Assembly: GCA_036571765.1 (NCBI GenBank)
Contig: BROE01000003.1
Location: forward strand, 5,821,570 to 5,885,569
Length of the DNA: 64,000 bases
Direction of reading: 5' to 3'
Source of the DNA: Plecoglossus altivelis
Lineage: Eukaryota; Chordata; Actinopteri; Osmeriformes; Plecoglossidae
The notes under the pieces: generated by a model
Seen by the model: the letters and a program-made list of their open reading frames with translations, nothing else
What the model was told of the DNA's origin: nothing
The model's database searches: none
Shown here: in pieces, positions 26,301 to 38,033 of the stretch
Position numbering within the stretch: position 1 is the stretch's first letter
Layout: each line of letters begins with the position of its first letter
Program-made: the position numbers and the translations under genes

Positions 26301-27848
26301 CTGCCTACCAGAGGCCCCTGGTATTAGAACCCCAGCTGGGCTGGAGGGGGGATGCTGGTTTGACAGGTCTTTGCTGACGGGTGGAAGGAAGGAGACAGTG
26401 GGACGTTTAGGTTTTTTTTTAACTGTGTTGTTTTGAGACACTGGGGGGAGGGGGGGGAGGAGGGGGGAGGAGAGGCAGAGTGGCGTCACGCCACACCCAC
26501 AACTCCGGTCCTCAGATGTAAAGAAATTGGCTCCAGTCAGCAGACCAGGACGGGCAGATAGGCCGGGTCAGGCAGGCGGACAGCGTAGGAGGCGATTCCA
26601 GACGAACTCCCAGAGTTTCAATCCAAAAATTGAATCGTCAATTTCCATTCAGCGGAGGCCGCTCTGTGGAATTGGAAATGAATGAGTGTCGCAGCCTGGG
26701 ACTCTAGAAATCGAGGTTAGGGCTGAGGGAAGGGAGGAGAGGAGAGGAGTGGAGAGGAGAAGAGAAGAGGGGAGGTGGAGGGCAATGTGGACCAGAATCA
26801 AAAGTGAAATTGCATGAAGGGGGGCCTTGACCTTAGGTTTGTCGCTGTGTTAGGTACGAGTGCGGGTGGCAGTTCTTCCATCTCAGTCCCTGGCTGCTGA
26901 GTGGTCTGGCTGCTGAGTGGTCTGGCTGGTGGAGTGGCTGACTGACTGGCTGGCTGGTCTGGCAGCCAGGGTGTAATTATCAACAGAAGGCTGGAGAGAT
27001 TAAGAGGCTGGAATGTAGGACTACTGGCAATACGCTCCACTTCTGCTTCACTGGTCATTTCCAGGTGTGTGTGTGTGTGTGTTCCTCTGTATCCCTGAGG
27101 AGGGGGTTGCTAAAAGACCTCTGGTGACAAAAGCCATGCTTTGATGTTGGGGCCCTACGCCGAATCTAAGCCCAGGATTTGACAGCGTTCTCTTGACATG
27201 AAAGACGGTGGTGTCACCTTTGGAACAAGGTGGAGATGCTATCGCCGACATGCGTCAGCCATGCCACAGCACCGCGGTTCAGATCCCCAGCCCCCCAGAG
27301 TTAATCATTCCATCTGGGGACTGATTAAAGTAGCTTACTTTGGTGCTGGTGGTGGTGGTGGTGGGGGGGTAATTTACTTTGACCTTTGTTTGCTGCCGTT
27401 TGATTAGGAATGACACCCATTCAACACACACCCACACACTTAAACTACCACACACACACACTCACAGACACACACACACACACACACACTCACAGACACA
27501 CACCTCTTACCCAGACTGAGTGTTTGAACTTGAGCCCAGGGATAAAAACCCTGAGCCTTCACCAGCACAGCACAGGTAGGTTTCTGTGGAGCCCTTATGA
27601 AATACCTCCTTCCTCAAAGCATCTTGCTAATACCACAGTCCATTTTTCAGGGATTAGGACCATGGCTACGTGCCGCACATGCCAATTGGAGTCCATCAGT
27701 AATCATCAGAGTCTGGGTTTTTACTTGAGTTCTCTCCCGGGTAACAGAGCAATCATCTTAGAGTTGGGCCTTGCGTCTTTGACTGGGATTTTGAGACGCT
27801 GTGTTTTCTCTAGCCTCTGCCCACGCCTGTGTGTGTGTGTGTGTGTTC

Positions 27849-27880
27849 CTGTGTCAGTAAGAGAGGGAGGGCAAAGGGTG

Positions 27881-27932
<52 letters not shown>

Positions 27933-28024
27933 CGTGCGTGCGTGTTACTGTGTCAGTAAGAGAGGGAGGGCAAAGGGTGTGTGTGTGTGCGTGCGTCTTC
28001 CTGTGTCAGTAAGAGAGGGAGGGC

Positions 28025-28075
<51 letters not shown>
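27849..28075. repeat. Compound minisatellite: 32-bp core in (TG)n
   Basis: Three identical 32-bp cores lie at 27,849-27,880, 27,948-27,979 and 28,001-28,032. Each begins CTGTGTCAGTAAGAGAGGGA and continues with GGGCAAAGGG. They are embedded in TG/CG-dinucleotide tracts of different length, giving periods of 99 and 53 bp. Confidence 0.95.
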
Positions 28076-28076
<1 letters not shown>

Positions 28077-29516
28077 CTTACACGTGTAGGTAAAGTATGT
28101 CTTTATGTATTAGGCTGTGCATGTTCCCTGTCTCTGCCCACACACACACACGCGCTCACACCCACGCGGTCACGCTCACACAGACACACAGCCGTATGAC
28201 AGGCAGTGGAAAGCAGGGACGTGGGCAGCTGGCGGGACAGGCAGACAGCACTGAGAACAGAGTCTGACTGACAGGCTGGTGATCATCTCCCTGATTTCAA
28301 ACTTAATTAACCTGGGCGTCACACGCCGACCGGCACCGTCAACGCTCCTCGACGCTATCACCTGGGAGATCAGGGTGCCGCAGAAGAGGTTGGAAGGAGG
28401 AGGGGGGCGGGGAATGGAAGGGGGAGGGAGGGGAATGAGTAAAGAGGGTGGTGGAGGGAAAGAAAAGAGGAGACAGAATGTCATGTTGCAGCCAGTCCCA
28501 CGCAACGCTGTCAGGAAGATGTTTCAGCCTCAAACCGCGATGCGAGGGGGGAAGCTGAGCCGCCGGGTGACTTTGAGCGCCCGAGCGGCATGGGGCTGCT
28601 GAGGTCCTCCCAGCGGTGTGCTTGATGATAAGGTGACGTGTGTCTGCCAGAGACTGGAGAGCTACCAAGAGAGGAAGGGCCAGGAGCAGAAGTCAAACCT
28701 CGGTCCATCCCACCCCCCTCCCCTCCAGTGGTCTGACTCAGTCTGTCTGTCTGGGGACTGTAGAAGTGCAGACTCAACCATGAGGGGGGGGGTGTCTGTC
28801 TGTCTGTCTATATTCCCTCAGCCACTGGGGAATATTGAAATATCTGCACTTGGCTGTTTCTAATGCAAACGAGGTCAGCTCAGAGCTGGAGTTCAGATTG
28901 ACTGGTGACGGTACTCCCTCTCTGTCTCCTTTCCCCCCTCCCTCCCTGTTTCTATATCCATCTATCTATCGCTCCTTTCATCTTTTCTTTCCATCTCTTT
29001 TGGCACGCTTCCTCTCCCTGCTCGCCTGCCTTTCTGCCTGCTTGCTGGACTGCCTCCCTCCCTCCCTCCCTCTTAATGCACCCCTCTCTCCTTCGCTCCA
29101 CCTCGCTCTCCCACCCTCATCTGTCGCGCTGTCGTCGGCTCATTTAAGCCCCTGACATTTCATGTGAAGTAGCCTGGCTTTCACTGACTCATAAAAACAC
29201 ATACGAGTTGATCTAGAGGAAAAGGTCAGCCTCGCTCTCCCAGGGCCTAATCACCGGCTCTCGCGCTCAACAGTGTTTCATTCGCTCACAATGTGTGCGT
29301 GCGTGTGCACGCGTGTGTAAGTGACTGTGTGTGTTTCTCTTTGTGGGAGAGGAAATAAGCAAGAAAGCTTGTGATTGCTTGAGTGGGAGTGTCTTTTAAG
29401 TGTTTGTGTGTGTGTGACGGGGGAGGGAGGGGGGGTGACGTTGTAGTTACAGGGTCATGTCAGTGTGCATTTTCAGGGGAAGTGTACACTGACCGGGTCA
29501 GGGGGCTCACTCACAT

Positions 29517-29517
<1 letters not shown>

Positions 29518-29553
<36 letters not shown>
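29518..29553. repeat. (CA)n microsatellite
   Basis: Eighteen uninterrupted CA units. Confidence 0.97.
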
Positions 29554-29556
<3 letters not shown>

Positions 29557-29869
29557 GGCTTTATCCAAGGAGCTCTGGCTCGTTGCTACAGCATCCTAAA
29601 TTACTGAGTAATTCCCCAAGCCATCTTTTAAGACTCCAGAGTTGAAACTGCTCTCCATTCCCACCTCCACCCACCCACCTTCCCTGCCTCATGTTTTTCC
29701 CCCACGCTCGGGTGCCCTCGTATGGGTTTCACAGTAGGCGATGGTGCACTGTGAGGAGCAGAAGGTGAAGGAGGAGGACGAAGGCTGAGGCATTCATGAC
29801 GCTAAACCCAGAAGCAGGGTGTTCCACGCTCTGCTGCCTTGCTGGTGGGCTGTCTGCCTCGCTAGATTG

Positions 29870-29995
29870 ATCTCTGACTGGCTGGTTATCAGGGTGGATA
29901 TGTGACTGGATGGCTGGCTGCATGGCTGTCTAATCAGCTAGTTATCTGGATAGATGGCTGGCTGGTTGGTTGTCTGGCTGGATTGTTGTCTGTCA
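29870..29995. repeat. Degenerate CTGG/GGATGGCTGG repeat
   Basis: CTGGCTGG, GGATGG and GGTTGG motifs recur in a 125-bp stretch without a fixed period. Confidence 0.7.
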
Positions 29996-30433
29996 GGGGC
30001 CATCAAGGCCAAATAACAGTGTTTGTTTAGCCATTAGTCAGGCCCTGTTAAGCTGCTATGCTCTGGGGGCTTCGGAGAGCGACGAGGGGGGAGGTGACAG
30101 ATGATGGATCGCAAAGAGGAGGAGGCATGATGCAGTTATGCAGGGCGTCAGGGATCGTGGTGACACAGTAGGTGGAACTGTATGTAGAGTAGCCGTGAAG
30201 CACTTTGTACTCACGCACCTAAGTAGCGTGGTAACGGCTTCATCAAGTCAAACAAACAGCACCATTCATTGGTACCATGCTGGGTCACCTATGTCATTGG
30301 CTTTGGCCTGCAAACAATCTGTCAGCCTTTTGTTAAACAGCCAGCAACACACACGGCCTAGTTTCTGCTAGCAGATCAGAGCAAGGTGCTGAATTCATAT
30401 GAAGTATTTGTGCTTGTGATTCTTATCATTTTG

Positions 30434-30553
30434 GGGCAGTGATAGGGCACCCTGTGGTAGAGCAATTTGGCAACAGATCAAAAGGTTGCAGGTTCAAGGC
30501 TCTCATGCATCTTATTGAATCAAAACATCTGCTAAATGAATACATTAGAATAT
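30434..30553 (+). mobile_element. tRNA-derived SINE relic
   Basis: An A-box-like segment (TGGTAGAGCA, near 30,455) is followed by a B-box-like GGTTCAAGGC at 30,491-30,500. The 3' end carries the fish SINE/LINE tail motif CATCTGCTAAATGAATACAT. The order and spacing fit a tRNA-headed SINE; the sequence is degenerate and the exact family is unknown. Confidence 0.6.
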
Positions 30554-30887
30554 GTTGGTGAAAGTCTTTGCTGTGACTGCATGTCATGGACTGAGGCACA
30601 AGGAAAGTTGTGAAATGTATCCTAGTGTTTATCCTGGATAAAAACTGTCTTCTTGTTGGAATCCTAAGCTGGCGTGTTGAGAAAGCCAGTATTGATACAG
30701 TACTTCCCCAAATGCTCAGTCAGATCCAGTAACACACGCACAAACGCACACACACAATGGTCTGTCAAATGCAGTGACACACGCGTGCACACACACACAC
30801 ACACACACAATGCTCAGTCATATCCTTGACTCATGCCGAGATTGTGACAGACAGCTGCCAGCCCACACAAAGCAGCTCTTCAAACCT

Positions 30888-30891
<4 letters not shown>

Positions 30892-30923
<32 letters not shown>
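30892..30923. repeat. (TC)n microsatellite
   Basis: About 16 TC units. Confidence 0.95.
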
Positions 30924-30928
<5 letters not shown>

Positions 30929-31189
30929 TCTCTGTACTGTAACGCAGTTCCTCTCCCTCTCCCCCTCCCTCCCAGAAGATACTTCCACAAGTCTGGGCAG
31001 ATCACAAATCCCCTCTCTCCTCTCGCTTCCTCTTTCTTTCTAATGATAATGGAGCCCTTCACAGCACCGCATTGTGGAATGAACACAGCAGCCATTGTAA
31101 GAGTCTACCTGCGTTTGGGGTCCACACGAAGTATACATGAAGCTAGACGAATGGGGGTGGGGGAGGGAGGGGGGGATTAATTAAAGGCA

Positions 31190-31290
31190 GGTTTGGTTGT
31201 GAAGCTCAGCGGCGGGCACTTTCCAAAGATCGCCAGTTCAGATCCCCCTTGTACTTCATGGCGCTTTTGGATACAAATGTCTGGTAAATC
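31190..31290 (+). mobile_element. tRNA-derived SINE relic, degenerate
   Basis: A B-box-like AGTTCAGATCCC sits at 31,235-31,246, with an A-box-like segment about 40 bp upstream (GTTGTGAAGCTCAGCGG). A GGATACAAATGTCTGGTAAA tail, resembling the fish CGTCTGCTAAATGA tail, follows at 31,269-31,288. Confidence 0.5.
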
Positions 31291-31589
31291 ACTCCAATAA
31301 CAATCAGTAACTGTTTGAATCCAGCGACTGGTGCCCCCCACACAATGTTACTTGGAAGTGACTTTTTCTGATGCGATTGGCTGGTGGGGGTATAGAGGGG
31401 CGTGTTTGATCAGGACTCGGATCAGTATACCCCCTTGAAGCCACGGAAGCAGAGGAGATGAGAGTAAACTGTATTACAGGATACCTTCATGGCTCATTGA
31501 CGTTTATGCAGGCAAGTTAAATCATTAGATCCAACAAGGTGTGTAATAGATTCCTTCCCTCCCCAGTATCCGCCTTGACTTCTTCATTT

Positions 31590-31592
<3 letters not shown>

Positions 31593-31623
<31 letters not shown>

Positions 31624-31634
31624 GGGGGGGGGGG
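31593..31634. repeat. (GT)n followed by poly-G
   Basis: About 14 GT units lead directly into a run of 14 G. Confidence 0.95.
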
Positions 31635-31920
31635 CGTTTGTTAATGTTTCTATCATGTGGTCATGTGTCTTGATGAACGCGACTAGACGCGGTGGTGGAG
31701 TGTGTCGGGAAATGTGTGTGTGTGTGTGGCGTTGCGTGGCTTGATAAGAGTGTGGAATGGAGCGAGGAGGCTGGTTGGAATAGTTTTGGCAGGTGGAGGT
31801 GTCACTCCTTCTGTGAGGTTGGAGTTTAATCAGGTCCCCTGTCCACCAGCTGTGTCCACAGCAAATAGACCCTCTGTCCCACTGGAGAGCTGCAGGCTTT
31901 GGGAGATTAGCCCAAACCTG

Positions 31921-31946
31921 TTTGTGTGTGTGTGTGTGTGTGTGTG
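31921..31946. repeat. (TG)n microsatellite
   Basis: About 13 TG units. Confidence 0.93.
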
Positions 31947-32229
31947 CGTGTGCACACTAGGATGTGTTATTAACCCAAACCTTCTGCTACAGTGTACGTG
32001 ATTGCTGCATTGTTTGTGTGGATGCGGCGTGGCTGCTAGCGGGCTGGGTTCCCCCCGCTCCTGTGTCCAGCTGGCAGGGAACAGATAGCTAGAGCCTGGA
32101 GACCAGCGACAGAGAGGTAAACAGACAGACAAACAGGCTATCAGTCCTAATGAGGAAAAAGTGCTGTACCTGAACGGGGAGGGAGCGGGGGCTGCTGTGA
32201 CCTTTTGATCCTGTGCCATGCATCGTACA

Positions 32230-32255
32230 TCACACACACACACACACACACACAG
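32230..32255. repeat. (CA)n microsatellite
   Basis: About 13 CA units. Confidence 0.93.
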
Positions 32256-33465
32256 ATTTCTGATTTAAGGCCCGTATGTGTCCTGTGCACTTCCAGGTCG
32301 TTGGTCACTTGGAAAATTGGAAGAAATGTGTGTGTGTGTGTGTGTGTGTTTGTTCTTTCAACCCTGGTCAGCTGAGATCTCCTGTGGCACAAAGCTGGAC
32401 CCTGTCAATGGCTGTGTGCTCAGGGCCTTGGAACACAATGGCTGGGCTGACTGCCTGGCCGAGTGGCTCTCAAAGTCAGTCAAATTGAAATAAATGAACT
32501 GCCAGACCTGACGCTGGGGTAATTGTTCATATGGAAATTGGATTGTCGTCATCACGCCCGCTTTCCTAAGCACTTCTAAAACAGTTTGGCCATGCGAGGC
32601 CAGCGTTAGGGAGCTCAGACACGGAGGGAGAGAGGCTGTTAGCGCTCTCCACTCCGTTCTTCATCACGACAATGAACCTCCCGCTCTCCTTTGGGCGAGG
32701 AAAAAGAAAGAACTGAAAGAGCACTCCAGCAGTCGTCGGAAAGCTCACCTGACGGAAACATTTGTTTCTGGGCCTGGGCGCCGTGTGCGGGCGTGAACTT
32801 ACTTTGTCATTTCTCTGGTACTCGCTTTATCGCGGCCCTGCAGTGGAACCCCACGCAGCGTTACGGAGAGTCGGGGGCCTGATGGGCAATTGAGCGTTAA
32901 CCCCCGCCTCACCCTCAGTCCAGTCCTCGGGGGAGACGGGCAACTAATTTAATGGCCGATCCCTTTTATCAGCGTGTAGCTCCGATGGGGGAAAAGAGCC
33001 TTTGTTATGAAGACTTCACTCGTCACTGTCAAGGCTGGCATCTGTTGAAGCGGTGTCCGTTATGAAAGTGCTGAATATCAATGTGCGTGCAGGCTGTAGC
33101 CGTATGGGGTGATAGCCTATTATGTTTTTCGGCAGGGTGTCGGGTTATTTATTTGGGGTATTTTTCCTATATCTGGTTAATGAGGATGGGGAAGTTTCAT
33201 GCTGGTGTCAGACCTGCTGGATCAGCAGCGTTCTGTCTGCAAGAGTGTGTTCAGCATGGCGGCGATGCGCTCGGGACAAACCTCCGCTTCCTTCCGTCGT
33301 TGGAGCCGTTGTTCTGGAAGGAGGGTGCGAGGGGGGGGGGGGTCATGGGTTAAGGAGCGCAGGTCTTCCATGCTGGGTTCACCACCGCGTGTGAGACTGC
33401 TGCTGTGTACGAGTCTGGAAGAAAAGTGGGTCTTGGTGGGAGGGGATTATCTTGTCAGCACTTCA

Positions 33466-33467
<2 letters not shown>

Positions 33468-33510
<43 letters not shown>

Positions 33511-33534
33511 TGAGTGTGTGTGTGTGTGTGTGTG
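33468..33534. repeat. (TG)n microsatellite
   Basis: About 66 bp of TG repeat with two GAGTGAG interruptions. Looser TGTG-rich sequence continues to about 33,705. Confidence 0.95.
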
Positions 33535-34995
33535 TACACGAGCATTTGTAGCCAAGTGTGTCATTGTGTTTGTGTCTTTTGTGTGTACGTCTCTGTGCGT
33601 TTGGAACTGTGTGCCATTGCGTTTGTGTTGTTGTGGGTCGTTGTGTGCATGTGCATTTGTCATCGTGTGCCCTTTTGTGTTAGTGTGTGTGTGTGTGTGT
33701 CCTAGTACAGCGTGCATGACCGCCAGTTTTCAATTATCTTTCACTTCCTCTGCTGAGATGAGCTGTTCTTGTTCAGACATGCCCGGTTGGAGCCGGCTAG
33801 TTAGAGGGAGAACAGAGATGGACAGAGTATTGAGGAGAAAAGGAGGTACACTCAGCCTTGCCTTACCTTTCAGGCCTGTGCATGTTGTGTCTCATCCAGA
33901 AATCCGCCTCTCTGCATCTCTGTACCACAGACAGGCTACCCCCAAACATCGCTGTGAAACGGCGAAATCCAGACAGCCGGTAGCTAAGCCAAGTCGTAGC
34001 ACAACCTGTAACGCTGTCTCCTGTTATCTCTCCTCCTAGAAAACTCATTTCACCCAGTCAGACATTATTAATGCAACAAGCCTTTCTCTGTCTTTCCAGA
34101 TGCTCCCCGCCTCAATAAATCCATCCTTGTTTCATCACTAGTTATCGCCGACCTTGGAGGGTTCATTAGCTGAAGCTAACGTGGCGCACAGACGCTAATT
34201 TTAGCATCTTTTTATTTATTCAGCATGGCCCAGTGTTGGTGCTTTCGGAAAAACAAGGTTTGGAGATACTTATCGAGCAGGGAATGGAGCTGGGGAACTG
34301 GGGAGACCGGAGGGTTGAGTTCTACCTGTGTCACTGTTGAGGGATGTCTCTTCCTCCGGAAGCCTCTTTGAAGCCTTCTTAACTCCAGTGTTCTGGATTA
34401 AACCCATGAAAAAAGGATGAAAAGCGATAGAGAGAGAAGGAGCAGTCCTGGGAGAGAAAAGACGTCTTTGAAAAATGCTCAGGATTCCTCTGCAGTGACC
34501 CACAACGCAACATCTGAGAGAAATTTGTATAACAGCAGATTTCCCTTTTTTTCTTCTTTTTTTTTTTCTTCTCGTGCGCGTGAGTTTGAGATTTGCATGA
34601 ATAGGCGAAAGAGTCTTTGAAGTCGTGGAAGTAAGTCTAGCTGAATTTTTCTGTCTACCAAATGAGCGCTCCGAGACAATTCATCCAGTGCTACATCTCA
34701 GCTGCAGGAAGTGCTCAGACTGTGTTGGGTGTGTTGAGTAGTCACGGAGGAACTTAACGTTTTTCTGAGCTGGATAAAAAAAACTGCGGTATTCAATTAT
34801 TTTGACTTTTTGAATCCCATCTTTTCAGTTGAAAAGATGTGTGCTTCAGCAATTTGTCACTGTCACTGGATTATGGACAGAGGCCTTGATTGCAAAAACA
34901 AGACCTACAGTCTTTACATTGAAACAGCAGTATGAGATTATATCCATCCAAGTCAGGGAAGCAAGTCCTTGGTTGTGTTCAGCCCACTTACAGAT

Positions 34996-35100
34996 TCAGC
35001 ATCGCATTTTACATTTAATTTGTTTAACAGACGCTTGTTATTCAAAGTGATGGACAATGGCACATATAGTACAGCAGTAGAATAAGGATAAGAAGTGCAC
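34996..35100 (-). mobile_element. SINE/LINE 3'-tail relic
   Basis: The segment reading TTTAACAGACGCTTGTTATT, followed by CAAAGTGATGGACAATGG, is a diverged reverse-complement copy of the common fish tail (TAAAAGCGTCTGCTAAATGA). The head of the element is not recognisable. Confidence 0.5.
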
Positions 35101-36039
35101 TGTTTGATAGAGTCGTTGGTTAGAGTCCAAGAATGGTCATATATTTTACATTTACTAGCCGCAGGACATCGTTACCACACCCCAGCCACCAGCCGCTGTG
35201 AACGAAAAGAATACTGCCTCTCAACAATACCACAGGTAGTCTGTGCAAACTGTCTTCCTGTTAATCGTCTTCTCGAGTGAATCCCATCATTGACCATTAT
35301 AATGCAGCGCCTCATTGGCTTTAGTTGTCATACGCTGAGTCATGTCTAGAGAGGATCCAGAGGCCATAGCAGCTTGTCCCTGTTAAATAGCATTTCACCA
35401 AAGGCCCCTGCGAGCCAACTAGTGTAACTAATCTCGGAAACATGGGTTGACGCATTAAAACTTCCTCATCTCAGATATGACTGGTCTGGGCCAGTCATGA
35501 GATGACCTTTCGATAAAAGCTATTGGCCTGTCTTTCCCTAGTAATGGAAGAAGTGAAGGCTGTATTGAGGGAGTAAGCAAAGTCTGTCTACTTTATAACT
35601 CGGCTTCACTTTTAATAGAATTGTTTAAGGGGACGTATTAAAAAGGGGTAGACACGTTTAGGCCCGCGTGAGGAATGGGTTCGGCAAGGAAAGCAATGAG
35701 GGTGGCGGAATGAAAAGAAAAATAAAATCAGGGAAATAAGGTTGGGGGGGAAGAGGGGGGAGTTGGCGGGGGGGTAGAGAGTTGGACACTTTAATGCAAA
35801 TGGAAGTAGGGAGCTGAAATTAACTGGGCCCTGAGGGTGAATGTCTAATCAGTCCTCTCCCCCACTTAGTGCTGTGAAGGAAGGCAGGTTAACAGAATAA
35901 AACACAGATTCACGGGCCAGGCTCCCGGGAAGCTCCATCAAGAGGCTTCAATTTGACAGTCAGTGGATGTGGCCCACTAAAATGCCTAGGTGCAATAAGC
36001 GTGAGAAGGTTCGGTGTGTGTCTGTGGGTTTGATTAATG

Positions 36040-36290
36040 GTGTGTTTGCGGATGCTACGATTCAGACATGCGAATGTGTCTGGTTGGGATGTCGTGCATG
36101 TGTGCGCGCAAATGCACAGCTGTCTGCAATGCGTGATGGCGTGTGGGTTTGTGTGCATGTACAGTTGTCTGCAGGGTGTGTGCACAGCTGATTGTAATGC
36201 GTGTGGATCTGTGCATGTACAGCAAATGAGTGTGTGCATGTACACAGCTAACTGTGGTGTGTGTTAGGGCATGTTTGTGCTTGAGTGTGT
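36040..36290. repeat. Degenerate TG-rich minisatellite
   Basis: Phrases such as GTGCATGTACAG, TGCACAGCTGATTG and GTACACAGCTAACTG recur with a loose period near 45-50 bp within TG-rich sequence. Confidence 0.6.
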
Positions 36291-36825
36291 GCGTACATGC
36301 CATTGCTTCTTCAGCCACCTGCAGATTCACATTAACCACAGCGTGGGCAATCAGCAGAGAGTGAGGAAGTATTTTCCACCTGCTGTTTCCAAGTATGGCT
36401 GCTTCCGTGTATCAAAGGATGCTGGGTGGTGTGATCCTGTTTTCCCAAACAAAGCGCCATTCTTCCTGAAACATTCTGCTTCTCACTTTACGTAATGAGC
36501 AAAGAAAAGACGCGTTGGAATGACGCCAAGCTTGGCTTTTATTGTGTTTTGCTTTCAGATCTAGTTCTTGGCCTTAATCTTTTCCGTCCTCAAGATATTA
36601 AGTCAATTAAGATCTAAAATAACACATCCTTGGTAAATCTGGAGCAGGGATTTAAATTGTATTATTTGAGACTGATGTGGATGTAGGGAGCCTCTGTATG
36701 TCCATGTTCTTTTGCTTGCATCACTCTATGCCTCGTGGACGTAACTGATGACTGACCTGCAGTGAGGCTAATCCTTCCGATATGCTTGACCATACGCTTG
36801 CCTGTGAGATTCAGAAGCCTTCTAA

Positions 36826-36827
<2 letters not shown>

Positions 36828-36861
<34 letters not shown>

Positions 36862-36868
36862 TTCTCTC

Positions 36869-36899
<31 letters not shown>

Positions 36900-36901
36900 T
36901 C
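36828..36901 (+). repeat. (CT)n tract feeding the plxnb2 start-exon acceptor
   Basis: Nearly pure CT/TTTCTC repeat merges with the polypyrimidine tract of the splice acceptor (CTTCCTCAG) at 36,898-36,906. The acceptor of the coding start exon is therefore built from a microsatellite. The frame running through this tract into the plexin exon is intronic and not part of the protein. Confidence 0.9.
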
Positions 36902-36906
36902 CTCAG

Positions 36907-38033
36907 AAATGGCAAGCTGGGTTCATCCCCTCCCCCTCCTCCTCCTCCTTTGCCTCTCCTCGTCCCAGGGTCAGGAGAAGATCTCCATCCTGGACTTCAC
37001 CTCAGAGACCCCCATCAACAATGTGGTCCAGGACCCCCAGAGCGGACGCATCTACCTTGGGGCGGTCAACAGCATTTTCCAGCTGGGAGCTTCCCTAGAG
37101 CTGGAGGCCCGGGCCAGGACTGGCCCTCAAAAGGACTCCCGTGGCTGCACCCCCCCGGCCTCGGACTGCCAGGGCATCAGCGACATGGCCAACTTGAACA
37201 AGCTCCTGCTGGTCCACCAAGCCAACGGCTCCCTCATTGTGTGCGGCAGCCTGTACCGAGGCATCTGTTCCTTGCGCAACCTCACCAAGGTGGACCAGCT
37301 CCTGTACTACAGTGACAGGAAGGGCGAGAAGACCTACGTGGCGAGCATTGAGGAGGGCGTGAACGTGGTGGGCGTCATGTCCACCTTCGCCAAGGACAGC
37401 CAGAACTTTGATGTGTTCCTCGTGGCGAAGGGCTACGGGAGCTTGGACAGCACGAAGCTCATCAGCACGCGCATTCTCCAAGACTACCGGGACTGGGTAG
37501 TATTTGAGAGCATCATCGAGGCCTCCACGGTGCAGACCACGCCCTTCGTCCCCAAGTATATGCACGACTTCCGCCATGCGTTCAAGGACGAGGGTTTCGC
37601 CTACTTCCTGTTCTCGCGGACACTGGACGGCACGGACAACAAGAACCACACGTTTGTGTCGCGGCTCTGCGAGAACGACGACCATTACTATTCCCACACA
37701 GAGCTGCAGCTGAACTGTGGCCCGGGGAACCGCTACAATAAGGTGCAGGCGGCCTACGTAGCGGCGCCCGGTAAGGAGCTGGCGCGGAGCATAACCGAGA
37801 CAGGCCACTACGGCACGGTCTTGCCCTGGCACAAGATCCTGTTCTTGGTGGCCAGTCCTGACGAGGACACCAACGACTCCGCCCTCTGCATGTACCCGCT
37901 GAACGCCATCAACGAGCGCCTGGTGGACATCATCAGCGCCTGCTACAGCGACTCGGGCAAGATCGCCGGCAAGCCCGTCGTGGATATCCCTTACTCGTCC
38001 AAGACGGAGGAGTTCTGCTCCTCCAAGATCAGC
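36907..38033 (+). CDS. plxnb2: plxnb2 coding exon 1
   Basis: Two untranslated bases precede the ATG at 36,909; 375 codons end in phase 0 before donor GTGAGT. It encodes the leader (MASWVHPLPLLLLLCL) and most of the Sema domain, with INNVVQDPQSGRIYLGAVNS as the first blade and paired cysteines as in other plexin-B proteins. At least one non-coding exon must lie upstream. Confidence 0.96.

Larger units (their letters stand above)
25351..30433. other. Non-coding stretch upstream of plxnb2
   Basis: After a pyrimidine-rich lead, 25,820-26,300 is repeat-poor and dense in homeodomain/POU-type sites. The rest mixes CA/TG arrays (27,430-27,500; 27,829-28,075; 29,518-29,553), G-rich tracts and degenerate CTGG/CTGGCTG repeats (about 26,890-26,970 and 29,870-29,995). 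No coding exon is evident. Confidence 0.5.
30554..36824. other. Non-coding DNA immediately 5' of plxnb2 coding exon 1
   Basis: This sequence probably belongs to the intron that separates the plxnb2 5' untranslated exon(s) from the first coding exon, because the start codon lies 2 nt after a splice acceptor. Repeats are listed separately. Repeat-poor parts include 33,850-34,500 and 35,150-35,700. I could not identify the untranslated exon or promoter. Confidence 0.5.

Noticed and set aside
27829..28089. Cys/Val-repeat frames
   Set aside because: They are translations of TG repeats.
36762..36908. Upstream in-frame methionine extending plexin exon 1 by 49 codons
   Set aside because: The added residues are a CT-microsatellite translation ahead of a clear splice acceptor at 36,906. 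The leader peptide starts properly at 36,909.
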